NCBI RefSeq assembly: GCF_918797505.1
Contig: NC_092796.1
Location: 62,402,851 to 62,466,850 of the forward strand
Reading direction: 5' to 3'
From: Bemisia tabaci
Taxonomy: Eukaryota > Arthropoda > Insecta > Hemiptera > Aleyrodidae
DNA length: 64,000 nucleotides
In this document: positions 11,008-20,789 of the stretch, in pieces
Layout of the letters: the number at the start of each line of letters is the position of its first letter
How positions within the stretch are numbered: position 1 is the stretch's first letter
Made by a program: the position numbers and the translations under genes
The notes under the pieces: generated by a model
Told to the model about the DNA's origin: nothing
The model's input: only the letters and a program-made list of their open reading frames with translations
The model's database searches: none

Positions 11008-12510
11008 CTCTGTATTTGAGAGAAATCGGCTCTAAGGGGAATCTGGACTAATGTGACGAAAAGAGGGCCTGAAAGTTTCCTCACTGGAGGCCGAAGCTAA
11101 TCTGGATATACATCAGTTCTACAAAGAAGAAGAAAACCAATGAAAACTGATCAATCGGAATCTGGGGCTTGAACTCAAAGCCGAGAATGTGCTCTCCGCC
11201 CTAGAGGCTCAGATTGCAATGGACTGCGATTAAGTAAAAGTGTTGAAATTATTTTCACCGCATCGGAGTAATGTGCATGTTGCCTAGCTATGAATTGAAG
11301 GGGTTTCTTTTACTAGCATTTATAATTAGCACCTTTTCTTCGTATCTATTTAAAATTGCCTATATACTTATATCTACCTAATAAATGGAACCCATGTTTT
11401 TGATACTTCCGGTACATATTCCTTTTGACGCAGTATAATTTTCGCGTGCAATGAGAGAGTGTTTCCGGCGATCAGCAGATGTAACCGCAAATGCCGAATA
11501 CTTACCTCTTATAAATGGACCGCGTTAAACAGAAAGGAACCAAGCCACATTAGCTTTTGCCAAATTTAATTGGCTAATTTTACTCGTAGTTTTTTACATG
11601 AAAATAGTTGTGAGGATTTTCGTGCAAATTTCGATGAATTTTCTCCACAGTACGAAGCAAATTCCTTGATATTTCCAAAAGGATCCGCACAAACGTATTC
11701 TCGTAAAAAATTAAATTGCCCAATTAAAATTGGCAAAAGTTGATGTGGCTTGGTTCCTTTCTGTTAAACGCGGTTCAAATACATATCTACGTGATGCTGT
11801 AACTTCCGCGCGCAATCAGAGATGATGCAGCCGAGATGTTGAGCAATTCCGGTGGGTACATAGGTAGTCCCTTGACTCTACTTTCTTCAGACAACGGGTT
11901 TAGGGATCAGGTGGTATTATTGCATCGGGAAGAATGTAAGTAGTCTTCCTCGCTTCGAAATGAGATATCTTTTCGGGATTAATGTCGCCTCCTGAGCCTA
12001 ACTAAGGTAGGGCATCTACGCTCCGGTTAGGCCGACATCGGGTTTTGAGAGCAGCGAGAAAAGGTCTGTCGATTCTCAAATAGTGAGAGTTTTGAAGTGA
12101 TACGAAAAAATGAGAGCGACCTCCTAGTTTACCATATAGTGACGACGAGGATGGGTTTATAATCTCTGGCGTCATTGGCAGAGGTCAGAGCCAATATATT
12201 TTAGGGATCCTGCCTTGCTATTTTCCTTGTGTTGTAGAAGCAACTCGCGGAAGTCTTGTCAGATCTGCCAAATGATGACTGATGACCAAAAGAGTTTAGC
12301 ATTTGGTTTAGCAATCCTGAACCCGATTTGACTCGGTCCGACATCCACCAGTCATAATTAGGTGAATTTTATTCGATTTTATGTTCAACAAGTTGCTTTT
12401 TGACTACAATTAGGCGAAAAATAGCGCTGACCTCCGAACTTATCATCAGCATCAGCCGATTATATTGCTCAGGTTGTTGACGAGAGCTCTCAAAAAATAT
12501 ACTGTCTCTA
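11008..12510. other. Non-coding DNA with a MITE
   Basis: Holds the MITE at 11513-11780. Nothing else recognised; the open frames are short and lack codon structure. Confidence 0.4.
11513..11780. mobile_element. MITE, GGACCGCGTT family, copy 1
   Basis: Inverted ends GGACCGCGTTAAACAGAAAG (11517) and the near-complement ending at 11776, including the conserved GGAACCAAGCCACAT block. Flanked by AAAT on both sides (11513-11516 and 11777-11780), a 4-bp direct repeat. A second copy at 19860-20120 is flanked by AATT. No coding capacity. Confidence 0.8.
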
Positions 12511-14202
12511 AAGCGCCGAATACACCTGCTGGCTAGACGCGCGTCTAGACGCGAAAATTAGGATCCGATCCTACACTGAGAAAAAATTATGGTTATAATT
12601 ACCATATTAGTGGTGTTCAATATGAACTCTTAATTAGTAGTTGCCATAACTAATAATAGAGATATTTTTACCATTAAAAGGTAATTTTACTACCGCACAC
12701 TTGTAAAATTACGATTGCTCCGGTAAAAATATCACTATTATTGATTACGGCCACTACTAATTGGATAGCTTTATGCAATAAGGAACTAGGGTCAAATTTT
12801 CGATTTTTTTTTTTTTTTTTTATGATGAATTCCGTATCAGGAGGGTATTTACTTACTATCGAGAAAAAGAAAATCCTCAAAAACGATTCTTATCCCGCTT
12901 CAGCAACCCCGCAAAAATTTGCCGTCGCAGGATCATGCGAGGTTCATTTTGCAATTGGGACCTATACTATGGTTCCCTATTGCGTAATGCGAAACTCGGA
13001 TTCCCCATTTAGCAATTCGGAACAATAGGCAGGACGGCAAAATGCTATCTCGGCATTCTCGGCTCCTGTTCGATCGATCTTGCTAATTTTTGGTACCATG
13101 CGGTATTTTTCGATAGGAAACTCGAATTTCTGGTCAAATTTCGAAAATTTAAAAATCAAAGATGGCGGATGTGGCCTAAAATGCCATCTCGGCTCCTGTT
13201 CGATCGATCTTGCTGATTTTTGTTTCGAGGGGGTATTTTTGGACGGGAAACTCAAATTCGTAGCCGAATTTCGAAAATAATTTTTTTCAAATTTTGACAA
13301 TGAGCTTGTTCAGTGATTTTTGATTTTTGCATTTTTCGAAGTATTTACTTCTTACAATCCACAAGGATTTTCGCCGATATTTTTCGAATTTCAATCCACG
13401 AAAAACAAGTTTGAGGTTGCGTCTCCTAAGCTCCCCTTTAAACGCGTGTCTCCGAGGAATGAAAGATCCCCTGAGTAAGGTCATTTTCGGCCACATCCAC
13501 CATCTTGGATTTTCGATTTTTTTTTTTAAATTAAACCAAAAATTCGAGTTTCCCGTCCCTAGATACTCCTGGTACCAAGATTCACCACGTACACCCTGTT
13601 TTTGGTAGAATATCTTTCCGCAGGGACAATGCTTCTCCCCCTTTCCAGGTATGATGGGAGGAAGGGGTGTTTTCTCTGTTGGGGTTAACCCTCCAGTGTG
13701 TAATGGTGAAACCAGGGTACCAGGGTCGTCTCCCCTATGCGGTCAGTGCTAAAACAATTTATAGTTCCTAATTGCAAAATGAGCTTTCCTGGATTCTTCA
13801 TTTTGCAATAAGGAACTTATAGCCTTTTTTGTAATTTTTGGCAACAGTGTGATGTTTTCGAAGAATCTGTCAATACAGGGTGTTAAAGAAACTCCATAGC
13901 TATAAACTGAACCATCAAACCGCAACATTGATCATTTTGAGGAAAAACGCCAATGGTTTTTGCAAAAGTTGCTCTCCTGAAAACCTACCGTACTGCCTAT
14001 AGCTCCGAATTGCAAAATGCTATCCAATTAAGAGCATATTGAACACCACTAATATGGTAATTATAACCATAGTTGTTTCTCAGTGTACCTTGAGCGAGCT
14101 TCGGGCGGTGAGCTGGAACCTGATTGGCTATGGAGATTCCCGAAGACGGCCGAATAAGCGCGTCTTGACGCGCGTCTAGCTCTCAGGTGTATGCAGCACT
14201 TA
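12511..14202. mobile_element. Outer MITE split by a younger insertion
   Basis: Inverted arms near 12511-12553 and 14159-14202 share 'tacacctg' and the GC-rich block CTAGACGCGCGTC. Removing the inner element (12574-14085) leaves an element of roughly 170 bp. Its right end stops about 70 bp from the stop codon of membrane-protein gene B. Confidence 0.65.
12574..14085. mobile_element. Inner TA-flanked element with CACTGAG ends, 1.5 kb
   Basis: The ends are long inverted repeats of about 60 bp (CACTGAGAAAAAATTATGGT at 12574; the complement ends at 14085), with TA at 12572-12573 and 14086-14087. Inside, a unit of about 140 bp is partly tandem (13034-13150 and 13175-13290, each with GGCTCCTGTTCGATCGATCT). 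The interior has many short open frames and no transposase. It was inserted into the outer element. Confidence 0.75.
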
Positions 14203-14269
14203 AGAGGGATGAGTTTGTGATGTTGGTACGGAGTGGGCTCACCGATGGCGATGCCGGCGAGCGTGAGCG

Positions 14270-14597
14270 TCAATGACAGCCGATGCACTCCTCATCCTGG
14301 GCGGACTTGGGGAGGGCCATAAGGTTCTCCATGTCGATGTGCTTGACCTTCTGCTTGAGGCAGTCCTGGGCCATGACGAGACGCATGGCGGAGATGCCCA
14401 GGAGGAAAACGGCCAAGACGATGAGGAAGAGGGTGACCGTGCAGACCACCAGCCAGGCCGGGACGTAGCCAAGCCGACACTCGCCCACGCCGGCCGTCCC
14501 GCTGCCCAGGTACCGCGCGTTCAACGTCTTGTCCTGCGAGAACACCAGCTCGAACGAGCCCCGACCCTCATCGCCACCCATCCCCGCCCCGAGGTCT
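14270..14597 (-). CDS. Small membrane protein gene B, last exon
   Basis: Unrecognised family, paralogous to gene A (16017-17338). A good acceptor (GATGTTGCAG on minus) precedes 14597. From an ATG at 14581 the frame runs 103 residues to a stop at 14270-14272. It has an N-terminal part of about 42 residues, a transmembrane segment near residues 43-66 (AWLVVCTVTLFLIVLAVFLL), and a cytoplasmic-type tail with CLKQKVKHIDMENLMALPK, ending in acidic and Cys residues (DEECIGC). The matching tail of gene A is CLKQKITYMEMETILRLPE. The exon can also be read in frame from its acceptor (one-base phase), so an upstream exon with a signal peptide may exist, but I could not find it. High GC content sets it apart from its flanks. 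Confidence 0.7.
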
Positions 14598-16016
14598 CTG
14601 CAACATCAACGACCCCCGTCCTCATTACCTATACGCTCCAACTTTGAAGAAAAGAAGAACCCTCTTAAATATGCAATTTCTTCGCATAAGCCAATCCATG
14701 GGCACAACCAGGCTTTTTTCGTAGGAAAGCAGAGGGTCATCTTATCAAGGGAAATCGGGGGAGGGGAGGAGGGCACAGAATTACTCACTACCAGTGAAGG
14801 TTAAAAGAGACTCCCTCAACTTCATTAGGGGGTCCTGGGGTTTTCCCGGAACAATTAATTATGAAACATTGACACTCAGAGGCAAATTTGAGTTGTTTTT
14901 TGCCGAGAAGTTGATTGAAATAGATGAAATGTGTGTCTCGCACTGCTTGAGCGACATCCGTCACATTTTCCCAGGGGGAAGGCCCAGCGGCGAGGCACTC
15001 CGCCCCACACCCTAGAAAAAATTCCTAGTTCCCACGATTCACACATATTACATAGAAGTTTCATAGTTCAACGCCCCACCAGCATCCCTTCTAGGGAGGA
15101 CCTCGTTGCCTTTTTCCAGATGCTACCCAAATTCAAACCTTGTTTGGTCAACCTCTCCTCGGACATTCTTTGCAAATGTCCATAATCCTACGATCAGGCC
15201 CGCCACATCCCATCTCGGGCCCAGGTACCAGTTTTAAGGTCCGGGCCCCAAGCACGGAGGGGGGAGGGGGTCCGAGGGGCATCCCCGGAGAAATTTTAGA
15301 AATTATACGACTAATCGGACGCATTGTGAAGCTTCCATAAAGAATTTTTCCATCAATTTCTGCGGAATAATTATGTTTTTTTTTTCTACTTTCAGCACAA
15401 AATACTTGCGAATTGTTGCATTCAAAACATCTGGAAAATTTTTATTTTTTTTTTTTTTGGGGGGGGGGGGCATATGATACTATTTTCTGTTCTATGAGGG
15501 CCAGGCCCCCCTGGACTGCCCCTTCGTTTGTCTATGGCAAGGGAGTTGAGCCATGAGCCATTGAAGTCGAGGATGCCCAGACTGGAGACTCTTAGTATCT
15601 GACGACGGAAGAAAATGAAACGCAGTTACTAAAAATATCCCTCTGTACTGAAAATCTTGAAAATAGATTCAAATTTTCCAAGAAGTATACTTCTTTGAAA
15701 ATTTAAGAAGAATTCTACAGTGCCCCAGCGTGTTTCTGAAAATCTATTCACCTTTTGCGAAATTTTTAGGGTAAATTTTTCTTTTTTTCTTACGAAACAA
15801 GGGTTGCATGTGAATTCGTAGTGGTTTTTCACGGGTAACACGGGCCCCCTCCGGGGCCCGGGCCCCGGTACCAGGGACCCAGTATCCCTCCCCTTGTGGC
15901 GGGCCTGCCTGCGATTCCCTTATCGAATTGAAAACACTTGCGGGTATCAATAGGACCAATCGAGAGCTATCTTACCTTCGGGGGTCTTAGGCCGATGAAG
16001 ATGTTTTTTCCGTAGC
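14598..16016. other. Intergenic or intronic, no exon recognised
   Basis: Mixed AT-rich and GC-rich sequence, with a T11-G11 homopolymer junction near 15450-15472. Just past gene A's stop codon (minus) there is a consensus donor, CGAAG followed by GTAAGATAG near 15968-15976. Transcripts of gene A could therefore splice in their 3' UTR, perhaps toward gene B. No further exon could be defended. Confidence 0.35.
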
Positions 16017-16255
16017 TCACTCGTCGTCGCAGTGGGTGAACTCGGGTAGGCGGAGGATGGTCTCCATCTCCATGTAGGTGATCTTCTGTTTGAGGCAGCA
16101 GGTGTTCTTTCTGATGCGACGCCAGGCGAAGCAGAGGAAGGTGGTGGCCGCGATGACTAGGACGGTGCCGATCGTCAGGAGCAGAAGCCAGATGAGCAGG
16201 TCGCGAGCGTCACAGTCCTCCTTCGTCTCGCTCTGGCTGCTTTTCAGAAAAGTAT
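16017..16255 (-). CDS. Small membrane protein gene A, exon 2
   Basis: Unrecognised family. The exon follows an acceptor with a pyrimidine tract (CTTTGATGTTTCAAG, minus) and joins exon 1 in phase (G plus AT gives Asp). It encodes a short extracellular linker, a strong transmembrane segment (LLIWLLLLTIGTVLVIAAT, near residues 62-88 of the joined protein), a stop-transfer cluster (WRRIRKN), then CCLKQKITYMEMETILRLPE and an acidic end (CDDE) before the stop. The tail motif is shared with gene B at 14270-14597, so the two are paralogues. With exon 1 the predicted protein has 121 residues, a secreted-then-anchored type I topology with a very small ectodomain. The donor right after the stop hints at a spliced 3' UTR. 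Confidence 0.75.
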
Positions 16256-17211
16256 CTTGAAACATCAAAGAAAGTAGTTTTCAGAGGAAATATATCCCGG
16301 ACCAGGGGCAGTCAATAAAATACGTACGTACGCAAAAGGGCGGAGAGGGGTATAAAAACGGTAACCTCTCAGTTTGAAGCATTCTCTATGAGGGCTTTTA
16401 AATGCATTTTTATACAGTCTTAAAAATACTTGAAGAATTTTTAATATAAAACCTTAAAATAGGTATTCTTGAAATCCCTTCATTTTACCTGTTAAAAAAT
16501 GGAATGCTCTTGAAAAGGATGTCTCAAAAAAGGCGTTGGTCGCGCTCTGTGGAGGAAAGAGCCTTAAATAGGTTTAAGGCCCTTTCCTCCATAAACGTAG
16601 GCGTTTTGGGTGCGTTACGTGTAACGCCAAAATCGGATGTGGCACTTAGAGGTGTCAATTTTCCATAAAGAAGGCATGAAAATCATGAATTAAAGGGGGT
16701 GAGGTCGACAAAGAGATGCGTAAGTTTGTTTAAAGGGATGTAGACCTAGGGGTGAGCAGACCTAGAGATCTTCTTTTTTCACTTCAAATATCCGACGAGG
16801 GATATAATCCTGCGCTTTACCGAGAGCCCCGTCCCCCCCTCCGTCCCTAATCAAGCCAGCCCCAGGTAACCGTTGTTTGAGACCATCAAACTCGGGTCAC
16901 CTGGCTGGGAATCAAACCCGGGACCTCCCGATCATAGAGCAAGCGCTAAGACCACTACACCACAGGAGGACGGCAGAGTGGTGCAGAAGGGTTCACCGGT
17001 CGTGTGTAACAGGAGATAAGGGGAGTAAAAAAATCCAATTGTTAGCTATTCGTATTTAATGAACGGCTCTAAAATTCTGAAATTATTTTGATTTTGTTAG
17101 AATGTAAGAACCTTTAATAAAGCTTGAATGCCCGTAGAATATACCCACATGAGTAAATCCAGATCACCCAGACCAGGAAAAAACCCCCAAAAGAATCCCT
17201 TTTTGACTCAC
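16256..17211. other. Intron of gene A
   Basis: Contains one tRNA-like sequence (16898-16971, minus) and otherwise nothing recognisable. Confidence 0.5.
16898..16971 (-). repeat. tRNA-like sequence, probably a SINE head
   Basis: On the minus strand this has an A box (TGGTGTAGTGGTCTTAGCGC) and a B box (GGTTTGATTCC) at tRNA-like spacing. The acceptor stem pairs poorly (CCTCCTG against the 3' side), the anticodon arm is weak and the B box has T for C. It is therefore better read as a tRNA-derived repeat or pseudogene than as a working tRNA. It lies inside an intron of gene A. Confidence 0.55.
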
Positions 17212-17338
17212 CGGAGCCCCCTAACGATGAGGCAGCATTTGAAGACGAAGATGGCCTCCGGTTAGCCTTTGCCTCGAGGAGTTGCGTCAAGAGCCATATT
17301 CCCAGGAGAAAAATGATGGACATAGTTTCATCCGACAA
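17212..17338 (-). CDS. Small membrane protein gene A, exon 1 (signal peptide)
   Basis: Starts at ATG 17338 (MSDETM); a second Met six residues in could also serve. It contains a hydrophobic signal-peptide core (IIFLLGIWLLTQLLEAKA) and then a Ser/Asn/Gly-rich linker (RRPSSSSNAASSLGGS). It ends at a consensus donor (CTCCG then GTGAGTC). One leftover base joins in phase to 16255. The strand, phase and topology all agree with exon 2. The product is predicted to enter the secretory pathway and remain membrane-anchored. Confidence 0.75.
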
Positions 17339-18037
17339 TCCAACGAACGGCTCATTCTACCAGATACTCGTTTTGCCGCTGAAGATTCAAGATCGGAAAT
17401 AATAATAATCTTACACTACACATTATCACATCATCTCAATTGGACGTATATTTCTATCAAACGGAACTAAGCGCCACCGGGGGATGAAGGAAGCGGGGGG
17501 CTTGAATTGGCGGGTGTTGCGGAACGCGATGCTCTTTCCGTCCTATAATCGCAATGTCTTTCCATGGCGCTTAGTTCCGTTTGACAGAACGCGCTATCCG
17601 GGATTCTAAAATCCTCTAAAGGAACTCAATTTGGCGCTTAGTTCAGTTTAACAGAAATACGTCCAATTGAGCACATGTAATGCCGGGCATTTTTGTTTTC
17701 GTTTTAGTACGGTTTGTATGAACCTGGGAAATGAAATGAGTATCAATACAAAGTACCAATTGGCAGCAACATATGAAATTGACTTCTTTCATCCAAGCTA
17801 GTCTTAGGCCATAATCATCGGGAAAATTTCAGTTTTTTTTTATCCGATTCGGAATTTGTTTAGATGAAGGGAAATTATGCCCCAAGAAGCAGAGTATTGA
17901 AATACTTTTTGCATTGAAGTTGCCACTTTTGACCTTTAAATTGCAATATTATCACATCATTATTTCGGTCAATAAATGCCGATTCTAAATGATCGAATTT
18001 AAATGTTACGTGAGAGAAATCTTGGCAATTTGCAATG

Positions 18038-18072
<35 letters not shown>

Positions 18073-18706
18073 CAAGAAACATCATATAAATTGACAATAC
18101 TGCAGTTCGTGGACAATGGAGTGCGTGACTTAGCAGCGTTCAATAAAACAAGGTTGTAGCTATTATTTGCAGCTAAAAAAGCCCATGTTATAACCATGCC
18201 TACTTAATTAATCTAGTATTTTTTTAAGGGAGTGATTTCCTTTCATATCAAAAAATAACCCGAAAATGAACTCATGGTCCTAGTGTACTTATTGTCAGAT
18301 GTGTAATATGGAACTTAGTCAATTGCATAACCTCTAGATCGTTTCCTGACAATGAACCCTAAATTACGATGAAAAGGTATGTTTAAATTTACATACCCGG
18401 AGTTTACGAGGTGGATCACCAAATGGATAAGTAACAAAAATTTCAAGAAATTGACTTCAATTTAAAAATCAACAAGAATTTTGAGGCCAAAGACCATTAT
18501 TCCGCGGTTTTAATGAACAAACGTAGATTTTAACGTCGGTATAAAACAGCTGAGCTGTTGAATAGGGAGAGCGCGAAACGCCAATAACCTGTACCTCTCC
18601 AAATTGTGAGCATTGGGATTGACCATGGCTCATTTTGTTTTGCGTTTTTAACAAAATTTCGAAGTAGGCATTTAGATTAAAACTAACAAATTAAATTGGT
18701 TTAGAA
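17339..18706. other. Intergenic spacer between gene A and the foldback element
   Basis: Holds one MITE (17435-17672) and a T32 tract near 18041-18072. No exon was recognised, although the missing first exon of the downstream nucleoside hydrolase could lie here. Confidence 0.4.
17435..17672. mobile_element. MITE, CTCAATTGGACGTAT family
   Basis: Inverted ends of about 40 bp (CTCAATTGGACGTATATTTC at 17435, diverged complement ending at 17669) share the GGAACTAAGCGCC block. A solo fragment of the same end lies inside the Helitron at about 54956-54996. The target duplication is not clear. Confidence 0.65.
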
Positions 18707-19336
18707 AGAGGCTGTCCCATTTTCCGTAGGAAATGGTCGCAAGAGATTTTACATCCATACTTTTAGGAATTATAACGGATCATCGGAGAGGCCTAAATCC
18801 GATGACCTTTCCCGTCTATAGCCTTCCAAAGGGGAGGGGGTCAAAGGTCAAACGCACGGACCGCCATTAACTTTTGAACGAAACAACGAATCAACTTGAC
18901 CTTGGGCTCAAATGAAAGCTCTCAACGAGACCTATATTAAAGTCTGTTTTTGATAATTTTTCAATGTGAAAAAAGTCATTGTTTGATTTCTCAAGCCCAA
19001 AAAATTCAGTTTTCCGAGTTTTTCTATGAAAGCTTTCTCCAAAAGATGGATTTTTTTCACATCGAAAAATTACCAAAAACAGACTTTTATATATATCAAA
19101 TGAAAGGTCTCCTTGAGAGCTTTCGTTTGAGTCCAAGATCAAGTTGATCCGTTGTTTCGTTCAAAAGTTATGGCGGTCTGTGCGTTCGACCTTTGACCCC
19201 CTCCCCCCTCGCCCCTTGGAGGGCTTGACGGGAAAGGTCACCGAATTTAGGCCTCGCCGATGATCCGTTAAGATTCCTGAAAGTACGGATGTAAAATCTC
19301 TTGCGGCCATTTCCTATGGAAAATGGGACAGCCTCT
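18707..19336. mobile_element. Full-length foldback element, 630 bp
   Basis: Nearly the whole element is an inverted repeat. AGAGGCTGTCCCATTTTCC at 18707 pairs with the complement ending at 19336, and the arms match continuously (with scattered differences) inward to about 19020. Blocks such as 'tcaaaggtc', 'ttttgaacgaaacaacg' and 'aaagctct' appear in mirror order. The DNA or RNA could form a hairpin of roughly 300 bp. No coding capacity and no certain target duplication. Confidence 0.85.
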
Positions 19337-19859
19337 CTCCGCAGGAGCAATTACTGCCGTTTGCTGATGCTTGATTTTTAGGCGCGACAGTTATCAACGA
19401 CAGAGTGGAGCCGGTCATTTCAAAACCAATCAATCTCTTTTTCCCGAAACACTCTTATTTTCACCCTTCTCTTTTGACTCTAATTTATCTATAGGCCGAT
19501 TTTTGAAGCTATGTCTTGATAGGTCAGCAAGATAAGACAAGACACCTGTTCCTTGTAATAAATGCCAATTTTTTATTCTTGTCGTGATGACATTAGTTTC
19601 AATGATCAGCCCAATGGTGCATGGGTTTTTTTTTCATCCTCCTAGGGAGCGGAGGAGAGGCGTTCCTACAAAAATTCCTCTGGAAAGTCGGAAAATGATT
19701 ATTTATGGGGGGAAATTAGATTAGAGCGGTCTCCTCCTGATGAAAAGGATTGAATAACGCTATGATGCAACTCTTCGTGCTCAAGGGATGTCCGCGCTGC
19801 ATAATCACTGAGTTGAAGACGCTACGGGTACCTTCTTCTATTAGTGAGGAGTCAGGCGT

Positions 19860-20120
19860 AATTGGACCGAGTTTAACAGGAAGGAACCAAGCCGCATCAG
19901 ATGTTGCCAAGTTTAACTGGGCAATTAAATTTTTTACGAGAGAACGTTTGTTCGGATTTCTTTGAAAATTTTAAGGAATTTGCTTCGTACCATGGAGAAT
20001 TTTTACTGAAATTTGCACGAAAATCCGCACAACCGTAATCATGTTAAAAATTAATTTGCCCAATTAAATCTGGCAATTGCTGATGTGGCTTGGTTCCGTT
20101 CTGTATAACGCGGTCCAATT
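19860..20120. mobile_element. MITE, GGACCGCGTT family, copy 2
   Basis: Same family as 11513-11780. Ends GGACCGAGTTTAACAGGAAG (19864) and complement ending at 20116, flanked by AATT on both sides (19860-19863, 20117-20120). Both copies therefore show 4-bp AT-only flanks. Confidence 0.8.
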
Positions 20121-20140
20121 CTGAGTTTGGCCGGCCGCAC

Positions 20141-20390
20141 ATCTCACTGGAAAAAAAAAAGAAAAAAAAAAACCATTGGATCTAGATTCCAGACTCTTGA
20201 AAACATTGACAAGAAAAAATACTCTTGATTCAATCGGATTTTTGCTTGAATCAAAACGAAATCCGCTTAAATTAAGAGGCTTGGTTCTTGATTTAACCTA
20301 GATTCTGATTGAATCAAGAGTACTTTTTCTTGTCGATGTTTTTAAGAATCTGGACTCTAGATCCAATGTGTTTTTTTTTCCAGTGTAGAT
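20141..20390. mobile_element. MITE with CACTGGAAAAAA ends
   Basis: CACTGG plus an A-rich tract and CCATTGGATCTAGA at the left pairs with the complement at the right (ending CCAGTG at 20385). The interior also has an inverted block around 'ttgattcaatcgga' and 'ctgattgaatcaag'. About 245-250 bp, non-coding. Confidence 0.7.
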
Positions 20391-20617
20391 GAATTAAATT
20401 TTGGACCTCTTCCTCTTACTTCAATGCTGATTTTGACTTGGTTCCTCCTCTATTCAACTCGGTCCAAATTTTCTACAAGTTCTGTGCGTTTACTTCAGGG
20501 GCAGCCCTGCCGTTAATTCTGCTTAGACAATACAACTCATTCTTATCACTTTTTTTTGTTCGGTTCGTGTTATTGATTGCTCCGTTTCTTTCTCTGCTTC
20601 ATTGATGGTCACGACAG

Positions 20618-20789
20618 ATCCCAGTATACCGCGGCGTGGAAAGGAAGGAAGACGACCAAAAGAGCTTCCCGGGATTTTTTGGCAAGGATGGGTTCGGGGA
20701 TCTCGAATGGGATTGGCAACCAGACATGAGTCAAGTCAAACCAACCAGCGGACCTGAAGCATTGGCCCGCCTCACGAGAGAGAATCCAG
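20618..20789 (+). CDS. Nucleoside hydrolase exon a
   Basis: The acceptor ACGACAG precedes ATC (phase 0); the donor CCAG-GTACCA leaves one base. It encodes IPVYRGVERK and FFGKDGFGDLEWDW, the family's HGxDGxG-type region, ending RLTRENPG. The usual His before GKDG is Phe here. At least one earlier exon must exist in a complete gene. Confidence 0.85.

Noticed and set aside
14239..14647. Several overlapping open frames on both strands at gene B
   Set aside because: Shadows produced by high GC content; only the frame with the transmembrane helix and shared tail motif is supported.
16898..16971. Functional tRNA gene
   Set aside because: A and B boxes are present, but acceptor and anticodon stems do not pair properly.
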